Assembly (NCBI RefSeq): GCF_900182545.1
Contig: NZ_FXTJ01000002.1
Span: 620,001 to 684,000 of the forward strand
Direction: 5' to 3'
DNA length: 64,000 nucleotides
From: Geodermatophilus aquaeductus
GTDB lineage: Bacteria; Actinomycetota; Actinomycetes; Mycobacteriales; Geodermatophilaceae
In this document: piece by piece, positions 25,770-33,606 of the stretch
Layout: each line of letters begins with the position of its first letter
Numbering within the stretch: position 1 is the stretch's first letter
Program-made: the position numbers and the translations under genes
Notes under the pieces: generated by a model
What the model saw: only the letters and a program-made list of their open reading frames with translations
Database searches by the model: none
What the model was told of the DNA's origin: nothing

Positions 25770-28721
25770 TCACCCCGTGGGCAGCAGGCCCCTGGAGGCG
25801 GCCAGCGCCACGGCCTCGGTGCGGGAGCCGGCGCCGAGCTTGGCCAGGATGTTGCTCACGTGCACGCTGGCGGTCTTCTCGCTGATGTAGAGCTCGCTGC
25901 CGATCTGCCGGTTGGTGCGCCCGCGCGCGAGCAGCGCCAGCACCTCGGCCTCGCGCGGGGTGAACACCGCCGCGGGGTCGGCCACCCGCCCGGTGCCCGG
26001 CAGCTCCAGCCGCGCCCGGCGGGCGAGCGCGGTGACCGCCGCCAGCAGCGGGGCGGCACCCAGCTCCCGCGCGGTCGCGGCGGCGGCGGCCAGCGGCGCG
26101 AGCGCCGCTTCCCGGTCGCCCGTGGCGACCAGCGCCTCGGCCAGCCGCCACCGGCTGCGGGCCTCCTCGAAGACGTGGCCGTAGCCGAACGCCTCGACGG
26201 CGGCCGTCCACAGCGCCGGGGCCGCGCGCCCGCCCAGCCGCGCCTCCTCGGCCTCGACCCGCGCCACCCAGGCCGCCGCCTCGAGCCCGTGCTCCCCCAC
26301 CACGCGGGCGTGGTCCTCGACCGCCGAGCGGGCGAGCGCCACCAGCGACTCCCCCGCCGCCGTCCACTCCCGCTCCGCGGCGGCGTCGCCGGTCAGCCGC
26401 GCGGTGGCCGCGGCGTCGGCCGCCGCAGACAGGGCCGTGGCGGCCAGCCGCACCACCGCCAGCCGGTTGGCACCCCAGAGCCGGGCCAGCGTGGCCGAGG
26501 CGGCCCGCGCCCGCTCGACCGCCGTCCCGGCGTCCCCGGACCACGCGGCCAGGTCGATCTCGGCGCCCGCGGTGGACAGCATGAGGAGCACGTGGGCGTC
26601 CAGGCGGTCGACGAGTCCGCGCGCCCAGGCGATCCGCTCCGCCGTGGCGGGGTCCCCCCGCCCGACCAGCACGAGCAGGCCCGCGGCACGCACGTGCGCC
26701 GCCATCTCGGGCACCCGGGCCAGCCGGTCGGCCAGCCCCAGGCTGCCGTCCCAGTCGCCGAGGACGTAGCGGGAGACGACGCCGAGGTAGCGCAGCTCGG
26801 CGGCGTAGAAGGACCACTCGACGCCCAGCGTGGCGGCCCGTCCGAGCCCGGTGTCGCTCCACCGCAGGGCCTCGCGCGGGTCGCCGCCCTCCCAGGCGAC
26901 GGTGGCCAGGTTGAACAGCACCCGCATCTCGACGTCGGGGTCCCCGGACCGGCGGGCGCGCACCAGCGCCTCCTCCAGCCGCGCCCGCGTCGCGGCCCGG
27001 TCCCCGCCGCCGGCCTCCTGCGAACGCGCCAGCGTCACCGCGACGTCGGCCCAGGCGCTGTCCAGGCCCAGGGCGTCGGCGGCGGCGAGCGCCTCCTCGG
27101 CGGCGGCGTCCCCCTCGGCGCGCCGGTCCAGGTCGTAGCAGACCCGGGCGTGGGTGGCGGCCGCCCAGGTCCGCACCGCGGACGGCGGCTGGGCCGGGAC
27201 CAGCGCCATGGCCGCGCCGGACTCCCGGAACGCCGAGGTCTGGTCCTCGATGCGGGCCAGCGCCTGGGCCAGCGCGTAGTGGGCGCGGGCGCGGGTGACC
27301 GGGTCGCCGTCGTCCCCCAGGACCTCCTGGACGGCCCGCAGCAGGGCGACCGCCCGGGGCACCTGACCGCCGCTGCGGGCGGCGGCGGCCGCCTCCAGCA
27401 GCACGTCGGCCCGGCCCCGCCCGGCGGCCTCGGCGGCGCCGGGGACGGCCGGCCACAGCGCCAGCACCGTCTCCAGGTGCTGCAGCTGCTCGGCCGGGGC
27501 GCCCACGCACCGGGCCGCGTCGGCGGCCTCCAGCGAGGCCGACAGTGCGCCGGCGAGGTCGTGGCTCTCCCGCAGGTGGTGCGCCCGCTCGGCCGCGGTG
27601 CCCGCCGAGGGGTCGGCCGCCAGGTGCGCGGCGACGGCGGCGTGCAGCCGCACCCGCTCACCCGGCAGCAGGTCGGCGAGGACGGCCTCGCGCACCAGCG
27701 CGTGCCGGAAGCGGTAGGCGCCGTCGGGGTCGACGACGAGCAGGTGGGAGTGCACGGCCTCGGCCAGCGCGGCGTCGAGGTCGCCGTCGGCGGAGGACGG
27801 GACGACGGCGGCCACCAGCTCGTGCCGCACCCGGCGCCCGGCGACCGCGGCCGCCCGCAGCACCTGCTGCGCGGCCGGCGTGAGCTGCTCGACGCGCGCG
27901 AGCAGCACGTCGGTGAGCCCGAGCGGGAGCGTCTCCCCCGCGAGCCCGGCGGCCAGCAGCTCCTCGGCGTAGAAGGCGTTGCCCTCGGCGCGCGCCACGA
28001 CGTCGTCAACCGTGCGGTCGCTCGCCCCCGCGGCGAGCCCGCGGACCAGCTGCTCCACCTGCGCGTCGGGCAGCGGGCCGAGGTCGAGGCGCTCCACGCC
28101 GGGCAGCCGGACCAGCTCGGCCAGCAGCGGCCGCAGCGGGTGGCGCCGGTGCAGGTCGTCGGAGCGGTAGGAGGCGACGACGGCCACCGGCTCGTCGGTC
28201 AGCCGGGCGAGCAGGTAACGCAGCAGGTCGCGGCTGGACCGGTCGGCCCAGTGCAGGTCCTCGAGGACGACGAGCAGCGGCGTGTCGGCGGCGAGCCCGG
28301 CCAGCGCGGCGGCGACCGCCTCGAACAGCTGCAGGCGGCCGTCGTCGACCGGCGGGCGCAGCACGCGGACCGGGCTGCCGAGGTCGGCGGCGTCCGGCTC
28401 GCGGGCGGCGGCCGACCGGGCCGCGAACAGGCCGGCCGCCCCGTCACCGAGCTCGGCGGCGACGGGGCGGAGGAGGTCGACGAAGGGCAGGTAGGGCAGG
28501 CCGACCTCGCCGAGGTCGACGCAGTGACCGGCGAGCACCCGCAGACCGCGGCCGGCCGCGCGGGCGGCGAGCTCGTCGAGCAGGCGGGACTTGCCGACGC
28601 CGGCGTCTCCGGCGACCAGCACCGCCGAGCCGCGGCCGGCGGCGGCCCGGTCGACGGCGGCCAGGAGCGTGGCCAGCTCACCGGCCCGCCCCACCAGGGG
28701 TCGTTCGTCCCACCTCGGCAC
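25770..28721 (-). CDS. LAL-type LuxR family regulator with AAA ATPase domain
   Basis: A 983-aa regulator. Residues 1-30 begin VPRWDERPLVGRAGEL, then Walker A GDAGVGKSRLLDEL near 45 and Walker B LLVVLEDLHWADRSSRD near 140. The middle 500 residues are TPR-like helices, and the C-terminal 65 are a LuxR HTH: FTPREAEVLALLARG, NRQIGSELYISEKTASVH. Such proteins use ATP and TPR contacts to sense a ligand or partner and activate promoters. GTG at 28721 is preferred since upstream sequence overlaps another small gene. No clear target nearby besides, possibly, zwf or itself. Confidence 0.9.
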   Translation of the reverse strand: MPRWDERPLVGRAGELATLLAAVDRAAAGRGSAVLVAGDAGVGKSRLLDELAARAAGRGLRVLAGHCVDLGEVGLPYLPFVDLLRPVAAELGDGAAGLFAARSAAAREPDAADLGSPVRVLRPPVDDGRLQLFEAVAAALAGLAADTPLLVVLEDLHWADRSSRDLLRYLLARLTDEPVAVVASYRSDDLHRRHPLRPLLAELVRLPGVERLDLGPLPDAQVEQLVRGLAAGASDRTVDDVVARAEGNAFYAEELLAAGLAGETLPLGLTDVLLARVEQLTPAAQQVLRAAAVAGRRVRHELVAAVVPSSADGDLDAALAEAVHSHLLVVDPDGAYRFRHALVREAVLADLLPGERVRLHAAVAAHLAADPSAGTAAERAHHLRESHDLAGALSASLEAADAARCVGAPAEQLQHLETVLALWPAVPGAAEAAGRGRADVLLEAAAAARSGGQVPRAVALLRAVQEVLGDDGDPVTRARAHYALAQALARIEDQTSAFRESGAAMALVPAQPPSAVRTWAAATHARVCYDLDRRAEGDAAAEEALAAADALGLDSAWADVAVTLARSQEAGGGDRAATRARLEEALVRARRSGDPDVEMRVLFNLATVAWEGGDPREALRWSDTGLGRAATLGVEWSFYAAELRYLGVVSRYVLGDWDGSLGLADRLARVPEMAAHVRAAGLLVLVGRGDPATAERIAWARGLVDRLDAHVLLMLSTAGAEIDLAAWSGDAGTAVERARAASATLARLWGANRLAVVRLAATALSAAADAAATARLTGDAAAEREWTAAGESLVALARSAVEDHARVVGEHGLEAAAWVARVEAEEARLGGRAAPALWTAAVEAFGYGHVFEEARSRWRLAEALVATGDREAALAPLAAAAATARELGAAPLLAAVTALARRARLELPGTGRVADPAAVFTPREAEVLALLARGRTNRQIGSELYISEKTASVHVSNILAKLGAGSRTEAVALAASRGLLPTG

Positions 28722-28756
28722 GGCGCCGATCGTGGCACGGGCCGCCGACAGCACGG

Positions 28757-28882
28757 TCAGCCGCGTGACCAGCGCGACCGCCACGGCCCGCGGCGGGTGC
28801 GGGTGCCGCGGCCGATCGCCTGCAGGACCTCGCGCCGGTAGGCGAGCTCGGCCTCGAGTCCGGGGTTGGGGTAGGTGTTCAC
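28757..28882 (-). CDS. Small 41-aa protein upstream of the LuxR gene
   Basis: A 41-codon gene starting GTG at 28882 with AGGAG six bases upstream, the best ribosome site in this region. The product starts MNTYPNPGLEAELAYRRE and ends in a basic Arg/Trp tail. The stop is 35 bases before the LuxR start on the same strand. I do not recognise it. It could be a leader peptide or a small partner of the regulator. Confidence 0.55.
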   Translation of the reverse strand: MNTYPNPGLEAELAYRREVLQAIGRGTRTRRGPWRSRWSRG

Positions 28883-28979
28883 GGTCGTCTCCTCGTGGTC
28901 GTCCGCTGGGTTCGACGACCACGGTCGTGCTGAGGCCGGGGCCCGGGCATCGGTCGTCCGGGCAGTCCTGGTCCCGCCC

Positions 28980-29007
28980 GGCGCGTCTGAGGCCCCTCAG
29001 ACGCGCC
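28980..29007. promoter_or_regulatory. 13-bp perfect inverted repeat upstream of zwf (operator candidate)
   Basis: GGCGCGTCTGAGG, two bases, then its exact reverse complement, centred about 51 bases before the zwf ATG. It lies between divergent genes, where a terminator would not be expected, so a regulator-binding site or a 5'-leader hairpin is more likely. Confidence 0.5.
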
Positions 29008-29044
29008 GCGCTTGAGGACTCCGGGGCCGGGGAAGCCTGAGGTC

Positions 29045-30439
29045 ATGCCCGACCTGCCCCCGACCGTCTTCGTCCTCTTCGGCGCCACCGGCGACCTGGC
29101 CGCCCGCATGGTCCTGCCCGCCTTCGACGTCCTGGACCGCCGCGGGCTGCTGCCCCCCGACTGGCGCCTGGTCGGCAGCGGGCGCGGCGACCGCTCCGAC
29201 GACGACTTCCGCGACCTGGTCCGCGACGCCCTGGCCGAGCACGGCGACGGCGCACCCACCGACGGGCTGCTGGAGCGGCTGCGCTTCGCCGGCGGCGGGC
29301 ACACGCCGTCGGACCCCGGCCAGCTGCTCGAGGTCGTCGACCGGGCCCGGGACGAGCTCGGGGGCGACGCCCAGCTCGTGCACTACCTCGCCGTCCCGCC
29401 CGGCGCGTTCGAGGACCTCACCCGGGCCCTGGACCGGCACGGCCTGGCGAAGGGCGCCCGCGTCGTCTACGAGAAGCCCTACGGCACCTCGCCCGAGGGC
29501 TTCCGCGAGCTCGACGAGCTGGTGCACTCGGTCTTCGACGAGGACCAGGTCTTCCGCATCGACCACTTCCTCGGCAAGGAGGGCACCCAGGACCTGCACG
29601 TGCTCCGCTTCGCCAACGGCCTGTTCTCGTCGGTGTGGAGCCGCGAGCACGTGGCCCAGGTGCAGGTCGACGTCCCCGAGACCCTCGACGTCGCCGACCG
29701 GGCCGAGTTCTACGACGCGACCGGCGCCACCCTCGACATGCTGGTCACCCACCTGTTCCAGGTGGCCGCGGAGGTGGCCATGGAGCCGCCGGTGTCCCTG
29801 GCGCCCGACGACCTGCAGGAGGCGCGCGAGGCGGTGCTGGCGGCGTTCCGGCCGCTGGCCCGCGAGGACGTCGTCCTCGGGCAGTTCACCGGCTACCGCG
29901 ACCTCGACGACGTCGCCGACGACAGCACCACCGACACCTTCGTGGCCGCGCGGCTGTGGATCGACACCGACCGGTGGCGCGGCGTGCCGTTCCTGCTGCG
30001 CACCGGCAAGCGGATGGCCGACAGCGAGCAGCGGGTGACGCTGGTGATGCGCCGTCCGGAGGGTCCCGTGGGGACGCTGCCGGGCGGGGGCAACACCGTC
30101 TCCCTGTCGCTGTCGGGGGCGGGCGCACTGGACCTGGGGCTGGTGGCCAAGCGCCCGGGCCCGGGCCTGGAGCTCGCCGTCGCCGGGACCTCGCTGGACC
30201 TGGCCGCCGTCCCGGGCGGGGACCCGCTTCCGCCCTACGCCTCGTTGCTGCTCGACGTCCTGACCGGCGACCGGTCGCTGTTCACCACCAGCGCGGGGCT
30301 CGAGCACGCCTGGCGGGCGGTGCGCCCGGTGCTCGAGGACCGGCCGGAGGTCCGCCCCTACGAGCCGGGCTCGTGGGGACCGGAGGAGGCGACGGCGCTC
30401 GCCGACCCGTGCGGCTGGGTCGTGGGCCAGGGCGGCTGA
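29045..30439 (+). CDS. zwf: Glucose-6-phosphate dehydrogenase
   Basis: A 464-aa enzyme oxidising glucose 6-phosphate to 6-phosphogluconolactone with reduction of NAD(P)+, first step of the oxidative pentose phosphate pathway. GATGDLA (13-19) binds the nucleotide, EKPYG (143-147) and the active-site signature RIDHFLGKE (171-179) are intact. It is not next to opcA, tal or tkt as the main actinobacterial zwf is, so this may be a second isozyme. ATG 29045 with GAGG close upstream; the in-frame ATG at 29012 falls near the inverted repeat. Confidence 0.94.
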   Translation: MPDLPPTVFVLFGATGDLAARMVLPAFDVLDRRGLLPPDWRLVGSGRGDRSDDDFRDLVRDALAEHGDGAPTDGLLERLRFAGGGHTPSDPGQLLEVVDRARDELGGDAQLVHYLAVPPGAFEDLTRALDRHGLAKGARVVYEKPYGTSPEGFRELDELVHSVFDEDQVFRIDHFLGKEGTQDLHVLRFANGLFSSVWSREHVAQVQVDVPETLDVADRAEFYDATGATLDMLVTHLFQVAAEVAMEPPVSLAPDDLQEAREAVLAAFRPLAREDVVLGQFTGYRDLDDVADDSTTDTFVAARLWIDTDRWRGVPFLLRTGKRMADSEQRVTLVMRRPEGPVGTLPGGGNTVSLSLSGAGALDLGLVAKRPGPGLELAVAGTSLDLAAVPGGDPLPPYASLLLDVLTGDRSLFTTSAGLEHAWRAVRPVLEDRPEVRPYEPGSWGPEEATALADPCGWVVGQGG

Positions 30440-30447
30440 GGAGGAGG

Positions 30448-30580
30448 GTCCGGACCGGGCTCTGGTCGCCTCGCGGCGAGTAGCACGACGCGGCTCCAGA
30501 CCCCCGACCGAGGTCGGGGCGGTGGTCCGCGAAGGCGGTATCCAATTGGCACCCGGGGACACAGATCGCCCGGTCCGGAC
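30448..30580. ncRNA. Possible structured RNA or miniature inverted-repeat element
   Basis: This 133-nt stretch is closed by a perfect 13-bp inverted repeat (30448-30460 with 30568-30580). Inside, read on the plus strand, are a stem 30461-30465 with 30496-30500 enclosing CGCC/GGCG, an eight-base-pair hairpin at 30502-30519 and a CCGC-GAAG-GCGG hairpin at 30527-30538. GGTGGTCC at 30521-30528 could pair with GGACACCACC at 30577-30586. On the minus strand TACCGT lies seven bases before 30580 and could be a promoter. I cannot match it to a known RNA family. Strand is undecided. Confidence 0.4.
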
Positions 30581-30592
30581 ACCACCGACGGT

Positions 30593-30628
30593 ACCCCTGT
30601 CCCGGAGCGCACACACCGGGACACGGGT
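30593..30628. terminator. Bidirectional terminator hairpin after zwf
   Basis: TGTCCCGG and CCGGGACA pair across a 10-base loop and the stem extends by ACCC/GGGT past one mismatch. It stands between the convergent zwf and scramblase-like genes, two bases from the latter's stop. Confidence 0.7.
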
Positions 30629-30630
30629 CT

Positions 30631-31389
30631 CTATCCGAAGCCGCGCGCGTCCTGCTTGAGCGCCGTGTCGACGGTCAGCGCCGAGGCGAGCACCAGGCTC
30701 GCCAGCGGCTCGGGCAGCCGCGCGTGCACCCGGACGACGTAGCGGTCGGCGGTGGTGAACAGCGTCCGCGCCAGGCCCTCCCACGACTTGGTGATGCGGG
30801 CGACCTCGGTGCCCACGTGGTCGGTGATCGAGAAGTCCCAGGCCCGCCAGTTCTCCGCCTGGATCGCGCCGGCCAACTGCCCGCCGACGACGAGGTCGAA
30901 GCGGATCCGGCCGAACACGGTGGCCTGGACGATCTCCCCCACCGGCGCGCCCTCGGGCGTCTCGACGACGACCCGCGACTTCACGAGCTTGGCCGGGCGG
31001 GTGAGGACGAGCACCGGCCCGTACGCGTCGCGCACCTCGAGGCGGTGGGTGAGGTACTGGTCGAGACTGCTGACGAACCGGACGACCTTCTTGGCCGTCG
31101 ACTGACCCACCTCGACGACCGCGCCGATCTGCACCTCGTGGGCGTCGAGGACGGCGTACTCGTTGGTGAGCTCGACGAGCTTGGTCTTCTGGTTGACCAG
31201 CAGCACCGGCTGGTCGTGCAGGACCGAGCGCCGCGGGGCCGCGCCGTACTGCTGCTGTACCGGCTGGGGCTGCGCCGGCGCCGGCGGCTGCTGCACGTGC
31301 TCGGTCCAGGTCCGGCCGTCCCACCAGCGGGACCCGCCGCCGCCGGCGGGGTCGGCGTACCACCCGGGCGGCGGGGAGGGCTGTGTCAC
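30631..31389 (-). CDS. DUF2510 and scramblase/LURP-one-like domain protein
   Basis: A 252-aa protein. Residues 9-31 are a DUF2510 motif (PPGWYADPAGGGGSRWWDG then RTWTEH), a short module common in actinobacterial envelope proteins, followed by a Pro/Gln linker. Residues about 60-250 form a beta-barrel-like LURP-one/scramblase domain (LVNQKTKLVELTNEYAVLDA, FDLVVGGQLAGAIQAENW). No membrane helix. GTG start at 31389 with a leaderless-type box upstream. Lipid or small-molecule binding is inferred from the fold only. Confidence 0.85.
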   Translation of the reverse strand: MTQPSPPPGWYADPAGGGGSRWWDGRTWTEHVQQPPAPAQPQPVQQQYGAAPRRSVLHDQPVLLVNQKTKLVELTNEYAVLDAHEVQIGAVVEVGQSTAKKVVRFVSSLDQYLTHRLEVRDAYGPVLVLTRPAKLVKSRVVVETPEGAPVGEIVQATVFGRIRFDLVVGGQLAGAIQAENWRAWDFSITDHVGTEVARITKSWEGLARTLFTTADRYVVRVHARLPEPLASLVLASALTVDTALKQDARGFG

Positions 31390-31396
31390 GGCGGCG

Positions 31397-31402
31397 ACGG
31401 TA
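31397..31402 (-). promoter_or_regulatory. Putative -10 box (TACCGT) of leaderless scramblase-like gene
   Basis: TACCGT ends seven bases before the GTG start at 31389 and there is no Shine-Dalgarno sequence. Confidence 0.45.
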
Positions 31403-31436
31403 ACCGCCGCCGCCGTGCGTGCCAGACTGCCGAGCC

Positions 31437-32708
31437 GTGGCCGACCTGACTCCCACCGAGGCCGCCGTCCTCGACGCCGTGGACGAGGCCGCCGCGGTCG
31501 GCCTGCTGTGCCGGCTGGTCGCCGTCCCCTCCGTGGGCGGCACCGCGGCCGAGAGCGAGGTGCAGGCGCTGGTCGCCGGCGAGCTCGACGCGCTGGGCTG
31601 CGACGTCGATCGCTGGTCGATCGACCTGCAGGCGGCCGCCACCGCCCCGGACGCCCCCGGCCAGGAGGTCGAGCGCGACGAGGCGTGGGGGGTCGTCGGC
31701 ACGCTGCCCGGCGCCGGGGACGGCGACCCGGCGCTGGTGCTCTGCGGGCACACCGACGTCGTCCCCACCGGCGACCGCACGCTGTGGCCGGGCGACCCGT
31801 TCACCCCGCGGCTGGACGGCGGCACCGTGCACGGCCGCGGCACCTGCGACATGAAGGGTGGGCTGGTCTCGGCGCTCGCCGCGCTGGCCGCCGTCCGCGC
31901 CGCGGGTGTGCGCCTGCGCCGGCCGGTGGCGCTGCACGCCGTCGTCGGCGAGGAGGACGGCGGGCTCGGCGCCTGGGCGACGCTGGCCCGCGGGCACCGC
32001 GGCGACGCCTGCGTGATCCCCGAGCCCACCGACGGCGCCGTCGTCACCGCCGCGGCCGGTGCGCTGACCTTCCGGCTCGAGGTGACCGGCGCGGCCGCGC
32101 ACGCCGCGATGCGCGACCGCGGGGTGAGCGCCGTGGAGCTGTTCGCCGACGTCCACGCCGACCTGCGGGCGTTCGAGGCCGAGCGGCAGCGCGACGCCGA
32201 CCCGCGCTTCGCCGGCGAGCGGTACCCCTTCGGGCTCTCGATCGGCACCGTCCACGCCGGCGACTGGGCCTCCTCGGTGCCCGACCGGCTGGTGGCCGAG
32301 GGCCGCTACGGCGTGCGGCTGGGCGAGCCGGTCGAGGGCGCCCGCGGGGCGTTCGAGGCCCGCGTCGCCACGTTCTGCGCGAGGCACCCGTGGCTGGCCG
32401 CGCACCCGGTGCGGGTCACCTGGACCGGCGGTGCGTTCGCCAGCGGGCAGCTGCCGCCGGCGCACGAGCTGCTCGGCCAGGTCCGCGGCGCCGTCGTCGA
32501 CGCGGGCGGGCCGCCGCCTCCGGAACGCGCGGTCGCGGCCGGCACCGACCTGCGCCTCTACGCCGCCGCCGGGATCCCGGCACTGCACCTGGGCCCCGGG
32601 GACCTGCACCTGGCGCACGGCCCGGCCGAGCGGGTGCCGGTGGCCGAGGTGACCGTCGTGGCCCGCGCGCTGGCCCTGCTGACGCTGCGGCGCTGCGGGG
32701 TCGCGTGA
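31437..32708 (+). CDS. M20-family metallopeptidase / amidohydrolase (ArgE/DapE-like)
   Basis: A 423-aa zinc hydrolase. Metal-site motifs: LCGHTDVVPTG (first His-Asp), GRGTCDMKGG (bridging Asp), GEEDGG (catalytic Glu pair) and IPEPTDG, and the dimerisation insert follows. M20 enzymes deacylate N-acyl amino acids or cleave dipeptides. GTG start at 31437 with CAGACT eight bases upstream, possibly leaderless. The stop overlaps the HD-domain gene start by four bases. The exact substrate is open among ArgE-, DapE- and carboxypeptidase-like choices. Confidence 0.9.
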   Translation: MADLTPTEAAVLDAVDEAAAVGLLCRLVAVPSVGGTAAESEVQALVAGELDALGCDVDRWSIDLQAAATAPDAPGQEVERDEAWGVVGTLPGAGDGDPALVLCGHTDVVPTGDRTLWPGDPFTPRLDGGTVHGRGTCDMKGGLVSALAALAAVRAAGVRLRRPVALHAVVGEEDGGLGAWATLARGHRGDACVIPEPTDGAVVTAAAGALTFRLEVTGAAAHAAMRDRGVSAVELFADVHADLRAFEAERQRDADPRFAGERYPFGLSIGTVHAGDWASSVPDRLVAEGRYGVRLGEPVEGARGAFEARVATFCARHPWLAAHPVRVTWTGGAFASGQLPPAHELLGQVRGAVVDAGGPPPPERAVAAGTDLRLYAAAGIPALHLGPGDLHLAHGPAERVPVAEVTVVARALALLTLRRCGVA

Positions 32709-33322
32709 TCGGCTACGAGGACTTCGCGGCCCTGACCGCCGACTCCCCCACCGCGCGCACCGAGTGGGCGGCCGTCGTGGCCGCGTGGAGCGAGCCGCAC
32801 CGCCGCTACCACGACCTGCACCACCTGGCCGCGGTGCTCGGGCTGGTCGCCGAGCTGGGCGGATCCGCTCCCGACCCGGCCGCCGTCGCGCTGGCCGCCT
32901 GGTACCACGACGTCGTCTACGACCCGCGCCGCGGCGACAACGAGCAGGTCAGCGCCGAGCGGGCACGGGCGGGACTCACCGGCCTGGTGCCGCCCGCACG
33001 GGTGGCGGAGGTGGTCCGGCTGGTGCTGCTGACCGCCGGCCACGACGCCGACCCGGACGACGGCAACGGCGCGGTGCTCTGCGACGCCGACCTCGCGGTG
33101 CTGGCCGCGCCGCCGGGGGCCTACGCCGCCTACGCCTCCGCCGTCCGCGAGGAGTACGGGCACCTGCCCGACGAGGTGTTCACCGCGGGCCGGATCGCCG
33201 TCCTCGAGTCGCTGCTGGCGCTGCCGGCGCTCTACCGGCTGCCCGCGACGGCCGACTGGGAGCCGCGCGCGCGGGCCAACCTCACCGCGGAGCTCGGCCT
33301 GCTGCGCGGTCGCGCTTCCTGA
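32705..33322 (+). CDS. HD-domain metal-dependent phosphohydrolase
   Basis: A 205-aa protein with HRRYHDLHHLAAVLGL and WYHDVVYDPRRGDNE, the H...HD metal ligands, and a later Asp in CDADLAVL. This short form is like predicted metal-dependent HD phosphohydrolases in many actinobacteria. The GTG start overlaps the M20 stop, so the two are coupled. Its last 41 bases overlap the 3' end of the convergent DUF4031 gene. Substrate, probably a nucleotide, is unknown. Confidence 0.88.
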   Translation: MIGYEDFAALTADSPTARTEWAAVVAAWSEPHRRYHDLHHLAAVLGLVAELGGSAPDPAAVALAAWYHDVVYDPRRGDNEQVSAERARAGLTGLVPPARVAEVVRLVLLTAGHDADPDDGNGAVLCDADLAVLAAPPGAYAAYASAVREEYGHLPDEVFTAGRIAVLESLLALPALYRLPATADWEPRARANLTAELGLLRGRAS

Positions 33323-33569
33323 CCCGCAGGCCCGCCGCCATCAGCCGGGCCAAGAGCTCCCGGGCGCCCACGGGCTGCGCGCCGGCGGCCACGGCGACGT
33401 CGTAGAGGTCCTCGGGGACGTCGTAGTGGTCGCCCTGGAACGCCCGCCGCGGGATGCCGAGCTCGGCGGCGACGAAGGCGTGCAGCTCCTCGTAGGAGAC
33501 GTCGCTGACCAGGTGCGACCAGCGGCGCCCCCGCCAGGGCCACACGGGGCTGTCGATCAGCACGGCCAC
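33282..33569 (-). CDS. DUF4031 protein
   Basis: A 95-aa protein beginning VAVLIDSPVWPWRGRRWSHL with SDVSYEELHAFVAAELGIP, the hallmark of DUF4031 (function unknown). GTG start at 33569 gives the normal family length; a longer reading from 33650 runs into the divergent oxidoreductase gene. The 3' end overlaps the HD gene by 41 bases on the opposite strand, and the last few residues are a basic tail. No neighbour clarifies the role. Confidence 0.85.
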   Translation of the reverse strand: MAVLIDSPVWPWRGRRWSHLVSDVSYEELHAFVAAELGIPRRAFQGDHYDVPEDLYDVAVAAGAQPVGARELLARLMAAGLRVRKRDRAAGRAPR

Positions 33570-33593
33570 GGAGTGCAGTCTGCCCGGGACCAC

Positions 33594-33599
33594 TAGCGT
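33594..33599 (+). promoter_or_regulatory. Putative -10 box (TAGCGT) of leaderless oxidoreductase gene
   Basis: TAGCGT, then seven bases, then the GTG at 33607, without a Shine-Dalgarno sequence. Confidence 0.45.
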
Positions 33600-33606
33600 C
33601 GTCGCC

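Noticed and set aside
25860..28841. A 993-codon plus-strand frame opposite the LuxR gene
   Set aside because: Low-complexity Arg/Gly/Gln sequence; the minus-strand frame has clear ATPase and HTH motifs.
30541..30565. GGTGCCAATT on the minus strand, like part of a SAM riboswitch
   Set aside because: The other S-box blocks are absent or in the wrong order, so this is not a SAM switch.
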